Shown here piece after piece: positions 18,429 to 27,104 of a DNA stretch of 64,000 nucleotides. Under the pieces are notes generated by a model. It was not told where the DNA came from and did not search any database. It saw only the letters and a program-made list of their open reading frames with translations. The translations under genes were made by a program, and so were the position numbers. Numbering within the stretch: the stretch's first letter is position 1; every line of letters begins with the position of its first letter. Source of the stretch: Planctomycetota bacterium (GTDB taxonomy: Bacteria > Planctomycetota > B15-G4 > SIAN01); contig SIAN01000001.1 in assembly GCA_009691715.1 (NCBI GenBank), positions 1 to 64,000 of the forward strand. Direction: 5' to 3'.

Positions 18429-18455
18429 CGGTAGATCACGATCTAGCGATGAATA
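18424..18455 (-). promoter_or_regulatory. Probable operator dyad overlapping the regulator's promoter and start codon
   Basis: A 32-bp inverted repeat pairs 14 of 16 positions. Its arms contain TTCATCG-G-TAGATC and GATCTA-G-CGATGAA around a central AC. It covers the ATG of the ArsR-type gene. On the minus strand a -35-like TTGATC and a -10-like TAGATC stand 17 bases apart, the latter inside the dyad. The -10 is only 12 bases from the ATG, so the transcript would be nearly leaderless. This is an autoregulatory site by inference. Confidence 0.6.
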
Positions 18456-18480
18456 TCGAACCGATCAAGACCTGGCTTGA

Positions 18481-18520
18481 ACGAGCGCGGCCGGCAGGGA
18501 AGTCCCTGCCGGCCGCTCGT
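18481..18520 (-). terminator. Long GC-rich terminator-like hairpin after the anti-sigma/vWA gene
   Basis: The arms ggccggcaggga / tccctgccggcc (12 bp) extend by acgagc / gctcgt past a 2-base bulge, with a 2-base ag centre. It begins 26 bases past the stop of the minus-strand gene ending at 18547 and separates it from the regulator-metH unit. On the minus strand it is followed only by TTC, not a long T-run. Confidence 0.65.
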
Positions 18521-18546
18521 CATCGTTACGGATCCTGTCGCGGGAG

Positions 18547-21500
18547 TCAGCGCACCTTCGACGCGTTCGTCAGCGCGTCCCGCAGCGCCTGCTCGAGCTT
18601 CTTGTTCTGCTCTTCGAGCTGGTTCATCAGCTCGGAGTTCGTCTGCTGCTGCGGCGGGTCGACCTGGCGCCACTCGCTCTGCCAGACGCGCACTTTCTTC
18701 AGTTCATCGACGCAGCGGGTGAGCTCGGTGCGACGCGGCAGGAGGTCGGGCAGGCGGGCGGCCTGCTTCACCAGCGCGACGAACTCGGGGACATCGGCGT
18801 CGCCGGCGAGCTCGGCGACGAGGGGCTCGGCGAGACGCTCGATCGCACCGAACGAGCCGTCGCGGGCATGCACGCTCTGGCGCAGCAGCTCGGCGAACTC
18901 GGCGACGGCAGCGTCGAGGCGCCAGCGGGGCGGCATCGCGCCGGCGCTGCTGCCGGCCTCGGCGGCGAAGCAGATGCGCGCCTGCTCGCGGACGGTGGTG
19001 GTGCGCGGATCCTCGTAGCGGCAGCGCACGGTGGCGAGCGGGCCGGTCGCGAGTGAGCCGGTCGAGTCCGTGGCGAGATCGAGTTCGTAGAGGGCGACCA
19101 CCTCGTGGCCGGCGCCCACCTCGCCCGCGTCGACGCGGTCGTTGCGGAAGTCGGCGTGGGCGATCGCGCGATTCTCGTAGCCGATCTGGCGGAAGGCGCG
19201 GACGGCGGTCGGCTCGAACTCGACCTGGATCTTGGCGTCGCGCGCCACGGTCGAGAGCGTGCCGGTCAGCTTGTCGACGAACAGCTCCTTCGCCTCGGCG
19301 AGGCCGTCGACGTAGTGGCAGTTGCCGTCGCCTTCGCGCGCCAGCTGTTCCAGCAGCGCGTCGTTCACGTTGTTCATGCCGACGCCGACGGTCGTCAGAC
19401 AGATGCGCTTGCTCTTGCACTCGCGGATGCGGGCGGTGAGCTGGTCGGGATCGGTCACGCCAGCGTTGGCGACGCCGTCAGAGCACAGCACGACGCGGTT
19501 GTCGGCGTCGGGCCGCAGTTGCGCGATGGCGAGGTCGTAGCCGAGCCGCAGCCCAGCGCCGGCGTTGGTCGACTGCTCGGGACGCAGAACGTCGAGCGCC
19601 GCGACGATCGCTCCGTGGTTGCTGCCGCGCGTCGGCGGTAGCGCGATGCGGGCGTTCTCGGAAAAGACCACGATCGCGACCGTGTCGCGTTCATCGAGCT
19701 GCGCCGCCAGCAGCCGGAGCGACTGCTTCACCAGCTCGAGCCGACCGCCCTCCTCCATGGAGCCTGAGACGTCGATCACGAAGGTGAGCGCCGCCGGCTT
19801 CCGGGCGTTCCGGTCGATTTCGCGCGCCTTCAAGCCGACGCGCAGGAGGTGCTTGCCCTCGCCGAAGGGGCTAGGGGCGAGTTCGGTCGAGAGGGCGAAG
19901 ACGTCGCCGACCGCTCCCTCGGCACCGATCGCCGATGGTGCCGCGAGACCTTGCTTGAAGGCGTTGACGAACTCCTCGGTGCGGACCGCGGCCTTCGGCG
20001 GCAGCGCGCCCTTCGCGAGGTAGCCGCGGGCGAGGTTGTAGCTCGCCGTGTCTACGTCCATCCCGAAGGTCGAGCGCGCGTCGATCCGCGTCGGGATCAC
20101 CGCGTTGTCGCCGAACCAGCGGAAGAACATGTCGCGGGGAGTCTCGCCCTGGCGAGGGGAGAGCTTGTCGAGGAAGAGCTTCACAACCGCGTCGACGTCG
20201 ATCGTGCGACCAGTCGCGGCGGCGCGCTGGAGTTCGCCTTCGATCCGGGCGAGGTCGCTCGGGGCGGCGAGCGCGAGTCGGGCGAGCACAACCTGTGCAA
20301 GCCTGGGGTCGGGAGAGGCAGCTCCGTCCGCGGCCCAGGTGCCGCAGAAGTAGCTGTCGACGAGCGCGTCGCCGAAGAGGGGGGCAGTGAGGACTGCAGC
20401 GTCGAAGTAGTTCGTGGTGCTCCCGCGGATGTCGCCGTCAGCACCATCGACGAGGAATGGGTCGCCAGCCCCCGTCGGATGGGAGACCTTCCAAGACGCC
20501 TCGGCGGCCGCATCGTTGAAGAAGATCGACTGCGATTGACCGAGACCGCTCACCACCGGCAAGGGAATGGGGCCGGCGCTTTCGCTCGGTGAACTGAGCG
20601 CCGAGAGCGGAGTCGAAAGACCGGGAGTGGCGCCGAGCGAGTCGATGGATTGATCTGGCGCGAGCATGACTTGCTTCAGCTTCGCGAGCGCGCTCGCCGT
20701 CGACGTCGCGACGTCGGGGAAGTCGTAGGTTGTGCCGGGATAGTTGAAGTTGGCGGCGTTGACCGCGCGCTCCAGGAGGTCCAGCTCGATTGCACCCGCC
20801 GCTGGAGCCGGCGGATTGGTCGTCGGACTGCCAGGTGGGAGCTCAGACCGCACGAGGCGAGCGGAACGGCGCGCGCCCTCCAGCAACGCAAGCTCTGAAG
20901 GCTCCAGCTCCGACCCATCCTTGTGCTTCATGTTCAGCGACGGCGTGTTGCCAGTCGGCGAAGGGGTGGCCAGCGCGCGCGCCTCGCCGACGACCTTCTC
21001 GAGGTCGGCAGCGAACACGGTCTGCTCTGGATCCTCCGCCGCCTCCTCGCCGCCGAGGTAGCCGAGCGCTCGCAGTGCCGCGACGTCGATCTCGGCGCCA
21101 TCCTTTGGCAACTGCCCGCGGACGTATCCGGCGACGCGGCGCATTCTGTCGGCGGTCTTGTCGTCGAGTTCCTCGAGGCGCGGCAGTTGCTCCAGGAGTT
21201 CGACCGCCACTTCGGCCTGATCGTTCTGCGCCAGCTCGATGCTGAGCGCGGCGATCGTCGCCGGAGCAATCGACTCGCCCGACTTCTGCAGCTCCTTCAC
21301 GGCGTTCTTCGCCGCGTCGCGATCGCCGGCGGCGACGGCGTCGCTCAGCTTGGTGGCGAGCTCGGAGTCGCGAGTTTCATCCGCGAAAGCATCGGCGGCG
21401 GGGGTCTCGACCGGACTTCGTTCCGGGTTCAACGTCGCGAGTGAGTCAGCGCTCGAGATTCCTGGCCCATAGGCGAAGGCGCCGCTTCCTACAGGGTGGG

Positions 21501-21996
21501 TCGAGGTATCGCCTGCCCTCGCATCGAGATGCGTCGCCGCTCCGCGACTCGCCAGCAGCTCCGCTTCAGCGGTCATCTGGCATCGATCGACGCCAACGTC
21601 GTACCGCCGCCACATCCAGTTTCCGGTCACGCAGACCGTCAAGATCGCGGCCGCGGCAGCGGTGAGGCGCCGCGCGTTCCAGAAGCCGTGCACTCGAGTG
21701 AGGCTCCCGCCGCCGCCGCCGCTGCTCGCGCCGGCCGCCGCCAGCAGCGCCTGTTGCCGCGCGTTCGACAGTTGCAACAGGGGCGCGATCGACGGTGCCT
21801 CCTTCCGAATCAGCTCGGCCGACTTCGCGAGCAGCTCGCGTTCGGCGCGGCAGGTTGCGCATGCGGCGCAGTGCGCCTCGACGGCGGCGACGCGCTCGGT
21901 CGGCAGCTCGCCGAGGATGAGGTGAGTTACCTCCTCGAGGAAGGCGGCGCACGGGTTGGAGCCGGCAGGGTTCGGCGTGTTGGAGTTTGAGTTCAT
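18547..21996 (-). CDS. Zinc-finger anti-sigma factor fused to a YfbK-like vWA protein
   Basis: A 1149-residue membrane protein. Residues 42-49 hold the anti-sigma zinc motif His-x3-Cys-x2-Cys (HCAACATC). One membrane segment follows at about 112-131. A long low-complexity region follows. The YfbK-type module begins near residue 640 (FGMDVDTASYNLARGYLAKG). The vWA domain has an intact MIDAS site: DVSGSM, the Thr in STNAGAG, and LCSDG. The C-terminus (KKLEQALRDALTNASK) is a short coiled coil. The ECF sigma gene lies just upstream on the same strand, so this is probably its cognate anti-sigma factor. A vWA domain outside the membrane may make sigma release respond to a binding partner or metal; that is inference. 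Confidence 0.82.
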   Translation of the reverse strand: MNSNSNTPNPAGSNPCAAFLEEVTHLILGELPTERVAAVEAHCAACATCRAERELLAKSAELIRKEAPSIAPLLQLSNARQQALLAAAGASSGGGGGSLTRVHGFWNARRLTAAAAAILTVCVTGNWMWRRYDVGVDRCQMTAEAELLASRGAATHLDARAGDTSTHPVGSGAFAYGPGISSADSLATLNPERSPVETPAADAFADETRDSELATKLSDAVAAGDRDAAKNAVKELQKSGESIAPATIAALSIELAQNDQAEVAVELLEQLPRLEELDDKTADRMRRVAGYVRGQLPKDGAEIDVAALRALGYLGGEEAAEDPEQTVFAADLEKVVGEARALATPSPTGNTPSLNMKHKDGSELEPSELALLEGARRSARLVRSELPPGSPTTNPPAPAAGAIELDLLERAVNAANFNYPGTTYDFPDVATSTASALAKLKQVMLAPDQSIDSLGATPGLSTPLSALSSPSESAGPIPLPVVSGLGQSQSIFFNDAAAEASWKVSHPTGAGDPFLVDGADGDIRGSTTNYFDAAVLTAPLFGDALVDSYFCGTWAADGAASPDPRLAQVVLARLALAAPSDLARIEGELQRAAATGRTIDVDAVVKLFLDKLSPRQGETPRDMFFRWFGDNAVIPTRIDARSTFGMDVDTASYNLARGYLAKGALPPKAAVRTEEFVNAFKQGLAAPSAIGAEGAVGDVFALSTELAPSPFGEGKHLLRVGLKAREIDRNARKPAALTFVIDVSGSMEEGGRLELVKQSLRLLAAQLDERDTVAIVVFSENARIALPPTRGSNHGAIVAALDVLRPEQSTNAGAGLRLGYDLAIAQLRPDADNRVVLCSDGVANAGVTDPDQLTARIRECKSKRICLTTVGVGMNNVNDALLEQLAREGDGNCHYVDGLAEAKELFVDKLTGTLSTVARDAKIQVEFEPTAVRAFRQIGYENRAIAHADFRNDRVDAGEVGAGHEVVALYELDLATDSTGSLATGPLATVRCRYEDPRTTTVREQARICFAAEAGSSAGAMPPRWRLDAAVAEFAELLRQSVHARDGSFGAIERLAEPLVAELAGDADVPEFVALVKQAARLPDLLPRRTELTRCVDELKKVRVWQSEWRQVDPPQQQTNSELMNQLEEQNKKLEQALRDALTNASKVR

Positions 21997-22108
21997 GGGA
22001 GCGCCTCCTTTGAAGGCGAGAGGAATCGGATGGCGGACGGCGACGTGGGTGGTGACGAAACGGACGTTCTGTGTCTGGATCAGAATGTCGGAACGGTCAC
22101 CGGCGGGG

Positions 22109-22684
22109 TCAGGCGAGGCCGGCGGCGCGGATGCCGGCGGCGATGCGGGCGAGCGCTTTGTGGGCGGTTGTGAAGACGTCGTGCAACGAAACCCCGAGCA
22201 GCACCTGGATCTCGCGGTAGCTCTTGCCGTGCTGGACCTTGAGCGTCAGCACTTCGCGCTCGTGGTCGGGCAGCGCGGCGAGGAGTTCGCGAACTTTTCC
22301 GAGCTCCTCTTCGGCCTCGACGCCCCACGGTTCAGGGGCGGCTAGGTCGGGCACGGCGACGCGCATCTGTCTCTGCTGCATGCGAACCTCCCGGCGCGCC
22401 GTGTCGGCGCACAAGTTTCGGCAGACGCTGAAGAGCCAAGGCGCGATCGACGAATTGCCGCTCTGCAACGCGTTCTCGATCAGCGCCTTGGCCTCGCGCA
22501 GCAGACGTAGGAACGTCTCTTGCACGACATCCTCCGCCGCGGTCGCGTCACGCAGACGGTGATGGGCGTAGCGAAGCAGCGCCGCCTGGTGGCGATGGAG
22601 CAGCACCGCGAATCGCTCGCGGTCGCCGGCGAGGAAGCCTCGCAGGTCGGCACCATCGTCGAAGAGGGGGGTCTCTTCGCTCAC
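22109..22684 (-). CDS. ECF-type RNA polymerase sigma factor
   Basis: A 191-residue sigma-70 family member with only regions 2 and 4. Region 2 reads LRYAHHRLRDATAAEDVVQETFLRLL, and WLFSVCRNLCADTARRE follows. Region 4 reads LPDHEREVLTLKVQHGKSYREIQVLLGVS. It starts at GTG 22684, with GGATGGTGGT just upstream. It is 112 bases ahead of the anti-sigma/vWA gene and divergent from a second vWA gene. It probably directs transcription of its own cluster. Confidence 0.9.
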   Translation of the reverse strand: MSEETPLFDDGADLRGFLAGDRERFAVLLHRHQAALLRYAHHRLRDATAAEDVVQETFLRLLREAKALIENALQSGNSSIAPWLFSVCRNLCADTARREVRMQQRQMRVAVPDLAAPEPWGVEAEEELGKVRELLAALPDHEREVLTLKVQHGKSYREIQVLLGVSLHDVFTTAHKALARIAAGIRAAGLA

Positions 22685-23043
22685 ACCACCATCCGCTTGT
22701 GGCCGCGCATGAATGTCTTGGTCCGCTCAGTCCCGATCTGTTCAGGTCCGGTCCGCTCGGGTCCCGTTCGCTCGTTCCGATCTGGGTCGGTCGGTTCGCG
22801 CGGCCGCGGTGGAGTCGGCCAGACAACGCCGCAGAACGCGGGCTGTTCGACGGAAGTCTGGCGGCGTCGTTCACGGGTGCGGTCGAGGAATCTCGCTTGG
22901 CAGCGCGGCTCCGCCGCCGGGCGCCGCAGCGGGCGCAGTAGTTCAGCGCCGTTGCACGGGCGGTGCAGCGCGATATGAACTCGCGGGACGCCCGGGCGCC
23001 GCCCAGGGGAAAGGCTCGGGATCGCCTGCCAGGAAAACCCGCC
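22685..23043. other. Divergent intergenic region with degenerate GGTCC repeats
   Basis: About 360 bases between the sigma gene and the HEAT/vWA gene. From about 22722 to 22800 it carries loosely repeated GGTCCG-CTC, GTCCCG-TTC and CCGATCTG words. These could be regulator sites or a decayed tandem repeat. No gene is supported. In-frame starts upstream of 23044 exist on the plus strand but give an arginine/proline-rich lead with no signal peptide. Confidence 0.45.
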
Positions 23044-24624
23044 ATGGCCTCGCTCCGCCGCCCGCCACTCCTCGCGTTGTGCTGCCTGGTGTTCGCCTCG
23101 TTCTGGCTGCCGAACGCCGGGTCCGGCGCAGTGCACGCCTTCGCCTCGACGCGGCACGCCGATCCCGTTGTTGCAACCGCCGCGACCGCGGCTGTGGCCG
23201 GCGACGATCAAGCCGACGCGATCTCCGCGGTCGAGCGCGCGCTGCGCGCCGCCGAGTTCGATGCCGAGCGCTGCATCGACGCGCTGAACGGACTCGGCGA
23301 CTACGACTCGCAACCGGTCGCCGAGCTGCTGCTGAACAGCTACGTCGCGCTCGAGGCGAAGGCACAGAGCAAGGAGAAGCAGGCCCACTCCGAGTTGACC
23401 AAGGGCGACCTCTCCGACGGCCAGATCATCGAGCGCCGCGGGAAAGTCGACCCGCTGCGCCGGGTGCAGGCGCGCCTGCTCGATCGCGTCACACTGCTGC
23501 GCACGCCGGCCGCGTTGCTGTGGCTGGTCGAGCGCGCGCTCGGCGACGACAAGCTCGGACTCTCGTTCAAGGTCGAGCTGGTGCGGACCGCCGGCTTCCT
23601 CGGCGAACCGCTGACCGAGCTGCTGCAGAAGATCGCGCCGAACCTGAAGAAGCAGGACGACTGGATGGCGCTGCTGCTGGCGGCGCAGGCGCTCGGCCCG
23701 CGGGCGAAGGCGCTGGCGCCCGGTCTCATTCCGCAGATCGATCACGCCGAGGCGACCATGCGCGAGGCCGCGGCGCTGGCGCTGGCGAAGATGGGGGCGC
23801 CCGGCGCGATCGAGCCGCTGGTGATGCGCCTCGAGAAGGAGAGCGGCCGCACGCAGTTGAAGCTCGCCGCGGCGCTCGAGATCCTCACCAGCCAGAAGCA
23901 CGGACTCAGCCTAAACGCGTGGAAGAGCTGGTTCGCGGTAGAAGGACTCCGTTACACGTCGGGGCAGGCGGAGCTCGGCGTCGGCGTGCCCGCAGTGCAG
24001 ATGCTCGCGACCGGCTACTTCCACGGCATCCCGCAGGACTCGCGCGCGATCGTTTACGTCATCGACTGCTCCGGCTCGATGGTGATGTCGATGACGAATC
24101 CGAAGTGGGCCGACGCCGCCGAGACGCGGCCGGTGCCGGCGCCGCCCGGCGAAGTGAGCCGGATGGAGGCGTCGAAGCAGGAACTGATCAAGGCGCTCGG
24201 CGAGCTGCCGCCGGAGACGCGGTTCAACATCGTCTACTTCAGCAGCGGCGCCGATCGCTGGGTGCCGAAACTCGTCGATGCATCGCCCGATCGCGTGAAA
24301 AAGGCGCAGAAGTGGGTCGCCGAGCTCGGGCCAGGCGGCGCGACCAACATCCACGACGCGATGGAGAACGCCTTCGCGATCGCGGGGCGCGCCGCCGCCG
24401 ACAAGTACTACGAGACGGCCGTCGACACCGTGTTCCTGCTGACGGACGGCCAGCCGAGCCTGACCAACGGCCCCGACAATCCCGAGCGCACCTTGCAGAT
24501 GGTGCGCCGGCTCAACCCATTCAAGAAGGTGGTCGTGCACGCCATCGGGCTCGGCAAGGGGATCGACGACAAGTTCTTGAGCCGCCTCGCCGCCGAGAAC
24601 GGCGGAGTCTTCGTCCAGCGCTGA
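23044..24624 (+). CDS. Secreted HEAT-repeat and vWA domain protein
   Basis: A 526-residue protein. ATG 23044 follows AGGAA and opens a signal peptide (PPLLALCCLVFASFWLP). The middle part, residues of about 150-300, holds HEAT-like helices such as MREAAALALAKMGAPGAIEP. The C-terminal vWA domain has a complete MIDAS: VIDCSGSM, GGATNIHDAM and LLTDGQPS. vWA domains bind partner proteins through a metal ion. It is divergent from the ECF sigma gene and heads a plus-strand run of three vWA genes. Confidence 0.8.
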   Translation: MASLRRPPLLALCCLVFASFWLPNAGSGAVHAFASTRHADPVVATAATAAVAGDDQADAISAVERALRAAEFDAERCIDALNGLGDYDSQPVAELLLNSYVALEAKAQSKEKQAHSELTKGDLSDGQIIERRGKVDPLRRVQARLLDRVTLLRTPAALLWLVERALGDDKLGLSFKVELVRTAGFLGEPLTELLQKIAPNLKKQDDWMALLLAAQALGPRAKALAPGLIPQIDHAEATMREAAALALAKMGAPGAIEPLVMRLEKESGRTQLKLAAALEILTSQKHGLSLNAWKSWFAVEGLRYTSGQAELGVGVPAVQMLATGYFHGIPQDSRAIVYVIDCSGSMVMSMTNPKWADAAETRPVPAPPGEVSRMEASKQELIKALGELPPETRFNIVYFSSGADRWVPKLVDASPDRVKKAQKWVAELGPGGATNIHDAMENAFAIAGRAAADKYYETAVDTVFLLTDGQPSLTNGPDNPERTLQMVRRLNPFKKVVVHAIGLGKGIDDKFLSRLAAENGGVFVQR

Positions 24625-24742
24625 GCGCGCCGCCGCTCGCCGCGTTGCGCCCGTTGCATGGCCGTGACCGTCCGGCCGTCGTCGGCGCCGTAGGTTCTGC
24701 CGATGGAGCGCCAAGTCGCGCACCGCATCGGAGACGGTCGTC

Positions 24743-27049
24743 ATGCATCCAATCTCGCAGCAAGTCGCGCGTCGGTCCCTTTCAACCGCAGCACTTGCCG
24801 TCTTTTTCCTGCTGCCGATCTCCGCGTCGGCGCAAGTCAGTTCTCTCTCCAGCGATTGGCGTGAACTCGATCGCCTCACCGACATCGTCGTACCGAACAC
24901 GCGCAGCTTCGTGATGCCGCATCGATCCGGCGGCGTCGAACTCGCCTCGGTGCGCGCGACGGTGAAGATCCTCGAAGAGACTGCAAGCACGACGCTCGAG
25001 CTCGAACTGGTCAACCACGGCGCGCAGCCGGCCGAGGCGATCGTGGTGCTGCCGGTGCCGGACGATGCGGCGGTCTCGGGATTCGCGCTCGAAGGCACAC
25101 ATTCCGAAGCGATCGCGCAACTGCTGCCGCGCGACCAGGCGCGCCGGCTCTACGACGAGATTGTGCGGCGGCTGAAGGATCCTGGCCTGCTCGAATTCGC
25201 CGGCCACGCCGCGGTGCGCAGCAGCGTCTTCCCGATCCCCGCCGGCGGCCGCCAGCGTGTTCGCCTCGCCTTCGACCACCTGCTTCCGCGCGATGGGGAA
25301 CGGGTCGACTACGAGCTTCCGCGCAGTGAATCGCTCACCGCCACCGCCGAGTGGTCGATCGACGCCACGCTCACCAGCAAGTCGGGCGTCGCGATGGTCT
25401 ATTCGCCGAGCCATGACCTCGAGACCACGCGGATCACGAAAGATCAGGTGAACGTCCGTCTCGCGGCCACCAGCCGGCGCAATCCCGGCGCGTTCCGCCT
25501 CTCCTACCTGCGCTCGGCCAACGACTTGACCGCGTCGCTGTTCGCCTATCCCGATCCGCGGATCGGCGGCGGCTACTTCCTGCTGATGGCGGGAATGCCG
25601 GCGTTGCCGCGCGAGGCGAAGGCGAGCGCGCGCCGCGAAGTGACCGTGGTCCTCGACCGCAGCGGCAGCATGGCGGGCGGGAAGATGGAGCAGGCGCGCG
25701 CGGCCGGGCTGCAGGTCATCGAAGGTCTCGCCGACGGCGAGTGGTTCAACATCGTCGACTACTCGACGGCGGTGTCGCTGTTCGCCACGCAGCCGGTGCA
25801 GAAGGACGCACGGACGACCGAGCAGGCGCGCGCCTACCTCGCTGCGCTGCGCCCCAATGGCGGCACCAACATCTACGACGCGCTGACCGAGGCACTGCGC
25901 CAGCCGCATGCCACGGGCACGCTGCCGTTGGTGCTGTTCCTCACCGACGGGCTGCCGACCGTGCGCGCCACGTCGGAGACCGTGCTGCGTGAGCTGGTGG
26001 AGAAGGGCAATCCGCACCAGCGCCGCATCTTCACCTTCGGCGTCGGCGCCGACGTCAACGTGCCACTGCTCGACAAGATCGCCGACTCGACGCGCGCCGC
26101 GGCTGCCTATGTGCTGCCCGGCGAAGACGTCGAGCTCGCGGTCGAAAAGGTCTATCGCCGCCTGTTCGGCCCGGTGCTGGCGAGCGTCGAACTGGTCACT
26201 CTCGAGGTCGGCGGCGCCATCGATCCGCGCCGCATCCGCGACGTGATGCCGCCGCGGCTGCCGGATCTCTTTGACGGCGATTCGCTGATCGTGCTCGGGC
26301 AGTACGTCGGCGACGCGCCGCTCGCCTTTCGTGTGAGTGGCCAACAGTCCGATCGCGCGCGCGAGTTCCGGTTCGAGCTCGACGTGCGCCGCGCGACCAC
26401 GCGCAACGCCTTCGTGCCGCGCCTCTGGGCGACCCGCCAGATCGCCTACCTCGTCGATCAGGTGCGTGAGCTCGGCGCCGGCGGCGATCCGTTGCATCCG
26501 GGCCTGCCGCAGCACGACCCGCGCCTTGCTGAGCTGACGCAGGAGATCCTGCGGCTCTCGACCGAGTTCGGGATCCTCACCGAGTACACCGCGTTCCTCG
26601 CCACCGACGGCAACCGCTGGAGCGATTGGGGCAGCCTCTCGCTGCGCTGCAACGACCTGCTGAACGACAAAGCGGTGCTGGAGCGCTCGGGTGCGGCAGC
26701 CGTGGCGCAGGGTGCCAACTTCAACGAGCGCAAGTCGAAGTCGAGCGTCGACTTCCGCAACACCCGCAGCGAGGCTCTCGGCGAGAAGCTCGAGCGAGTC
26801 GAGGTCGCCACGGTGCAGCAGGCGGCCGACCGCTGCTACTTCCAGGACCAGGGCAAATGGCTCGACGCCCGGCTGATCGGCGCGCCCGAGAAGACGACCG
26901 ATCAGGAGGTGGTCTTCGGCACCTCCGACTGGCAGCGCGTGGCGAACGAGCTGATCGCCGATGGTCGCCAGAGCGTGTTCTGCCTGCGCGGCGCGGTCGT
27001 CCTCGACCATCGCGGCGTGCGGCTGTTGTTGCATCTCGGCGGGCAGTGA
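24743..27049 (+). CDS. Secreted VIT and vWA domain protein (inter-alpha-trypsin inhibitor type)
   Basis: A 768-residue protein with a signal peptide (STAALAVFFLLPISASA-Q). The VIT domain covers about 40-170, with VVLPVPDDAAVSGFALEG, DEIVRRLKDPGLLEF and FPIPAGGRQRVRLAF. The vWA domain covers about 300-480, with MIDAS motifs VVLDRSGSMAGGKM, NGGTNIYDAL and LFLTDGLP. The C-terminus contains EFGILTEYTAFLATD, typical of bacterial VIT/vWA proteins. No catalytic site is visible. It follows the HEAT/vWA gene by 118 bases and precedes another vWA gene by 55, consistent with one transcript. Confidence 0.88.
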   Translation: MHPISQQVARRSLSTAALAVFFLLPISASAQVSSLSSDWRELDRLTDIVVPNTRSFVMPHRSGGVELASVRATVKILEETASTTLELELVNHGAQPAEAIVVLPVPDDAAVSGFALEGTHSEAIAQLLPRDQARRLYDEIVRRLKDPGLLEFAGHAAVRSSVFPIPAGGRQRVRLAFDHLLPRDGERVDYELPRSESLTATAEWSIDATLTSKSGVAMVYSPSHDLETTRITKDQVNVRLAATSRRNPGAFRLSYLRSANDLTASLFAYPDPRIGGGYFLLMAGMPALPREAKASARREVTVVLDRSGSMAGGKMEQARAAGLQVIEGLADGEWFNIVDYSTAVSLFATQPVQKDARTTEQARAYLAALRPNGGTNIYDALTEALRQPHATGTLPLVLFLTDGLPTVRATSETVLRELVEKGNPHQRRIFTFGVGADVNVPLLDKIADSTRAAAAYVLPGEDVELAVEKVYRRLFGPVLASVELVTLEVGGAIDPRRIRDVMPPRLPDLFDGDSLIVLGQYVGDAPLAFRVSGQQSDRAREFRFELDVRRATTRNAFVPRLWATRQIAYLVDQVRELGAGGDPLHPGLPQHDPRLAELTQEILRLSTEFGILTEYTAFLATDGNRWSDWGSLSLRCNDLLNDKAVLERSGAAAVAQGANFNERKSKSSVDFRNTRSEALGEKLERVEVATVQQAADRCYFQDQGKWLDARLIGAPEKTTDQEVVFGTSDWQRVANELIADGRQSVFCLRGAVVLDHRGVRLLLHLGGQ

Positions 27050-27104
27050 ACGAATCAGACCCCACATGCGCCGTCGCGCTGCGATCGGCGCCAGGAGAAT
27101 CGAC

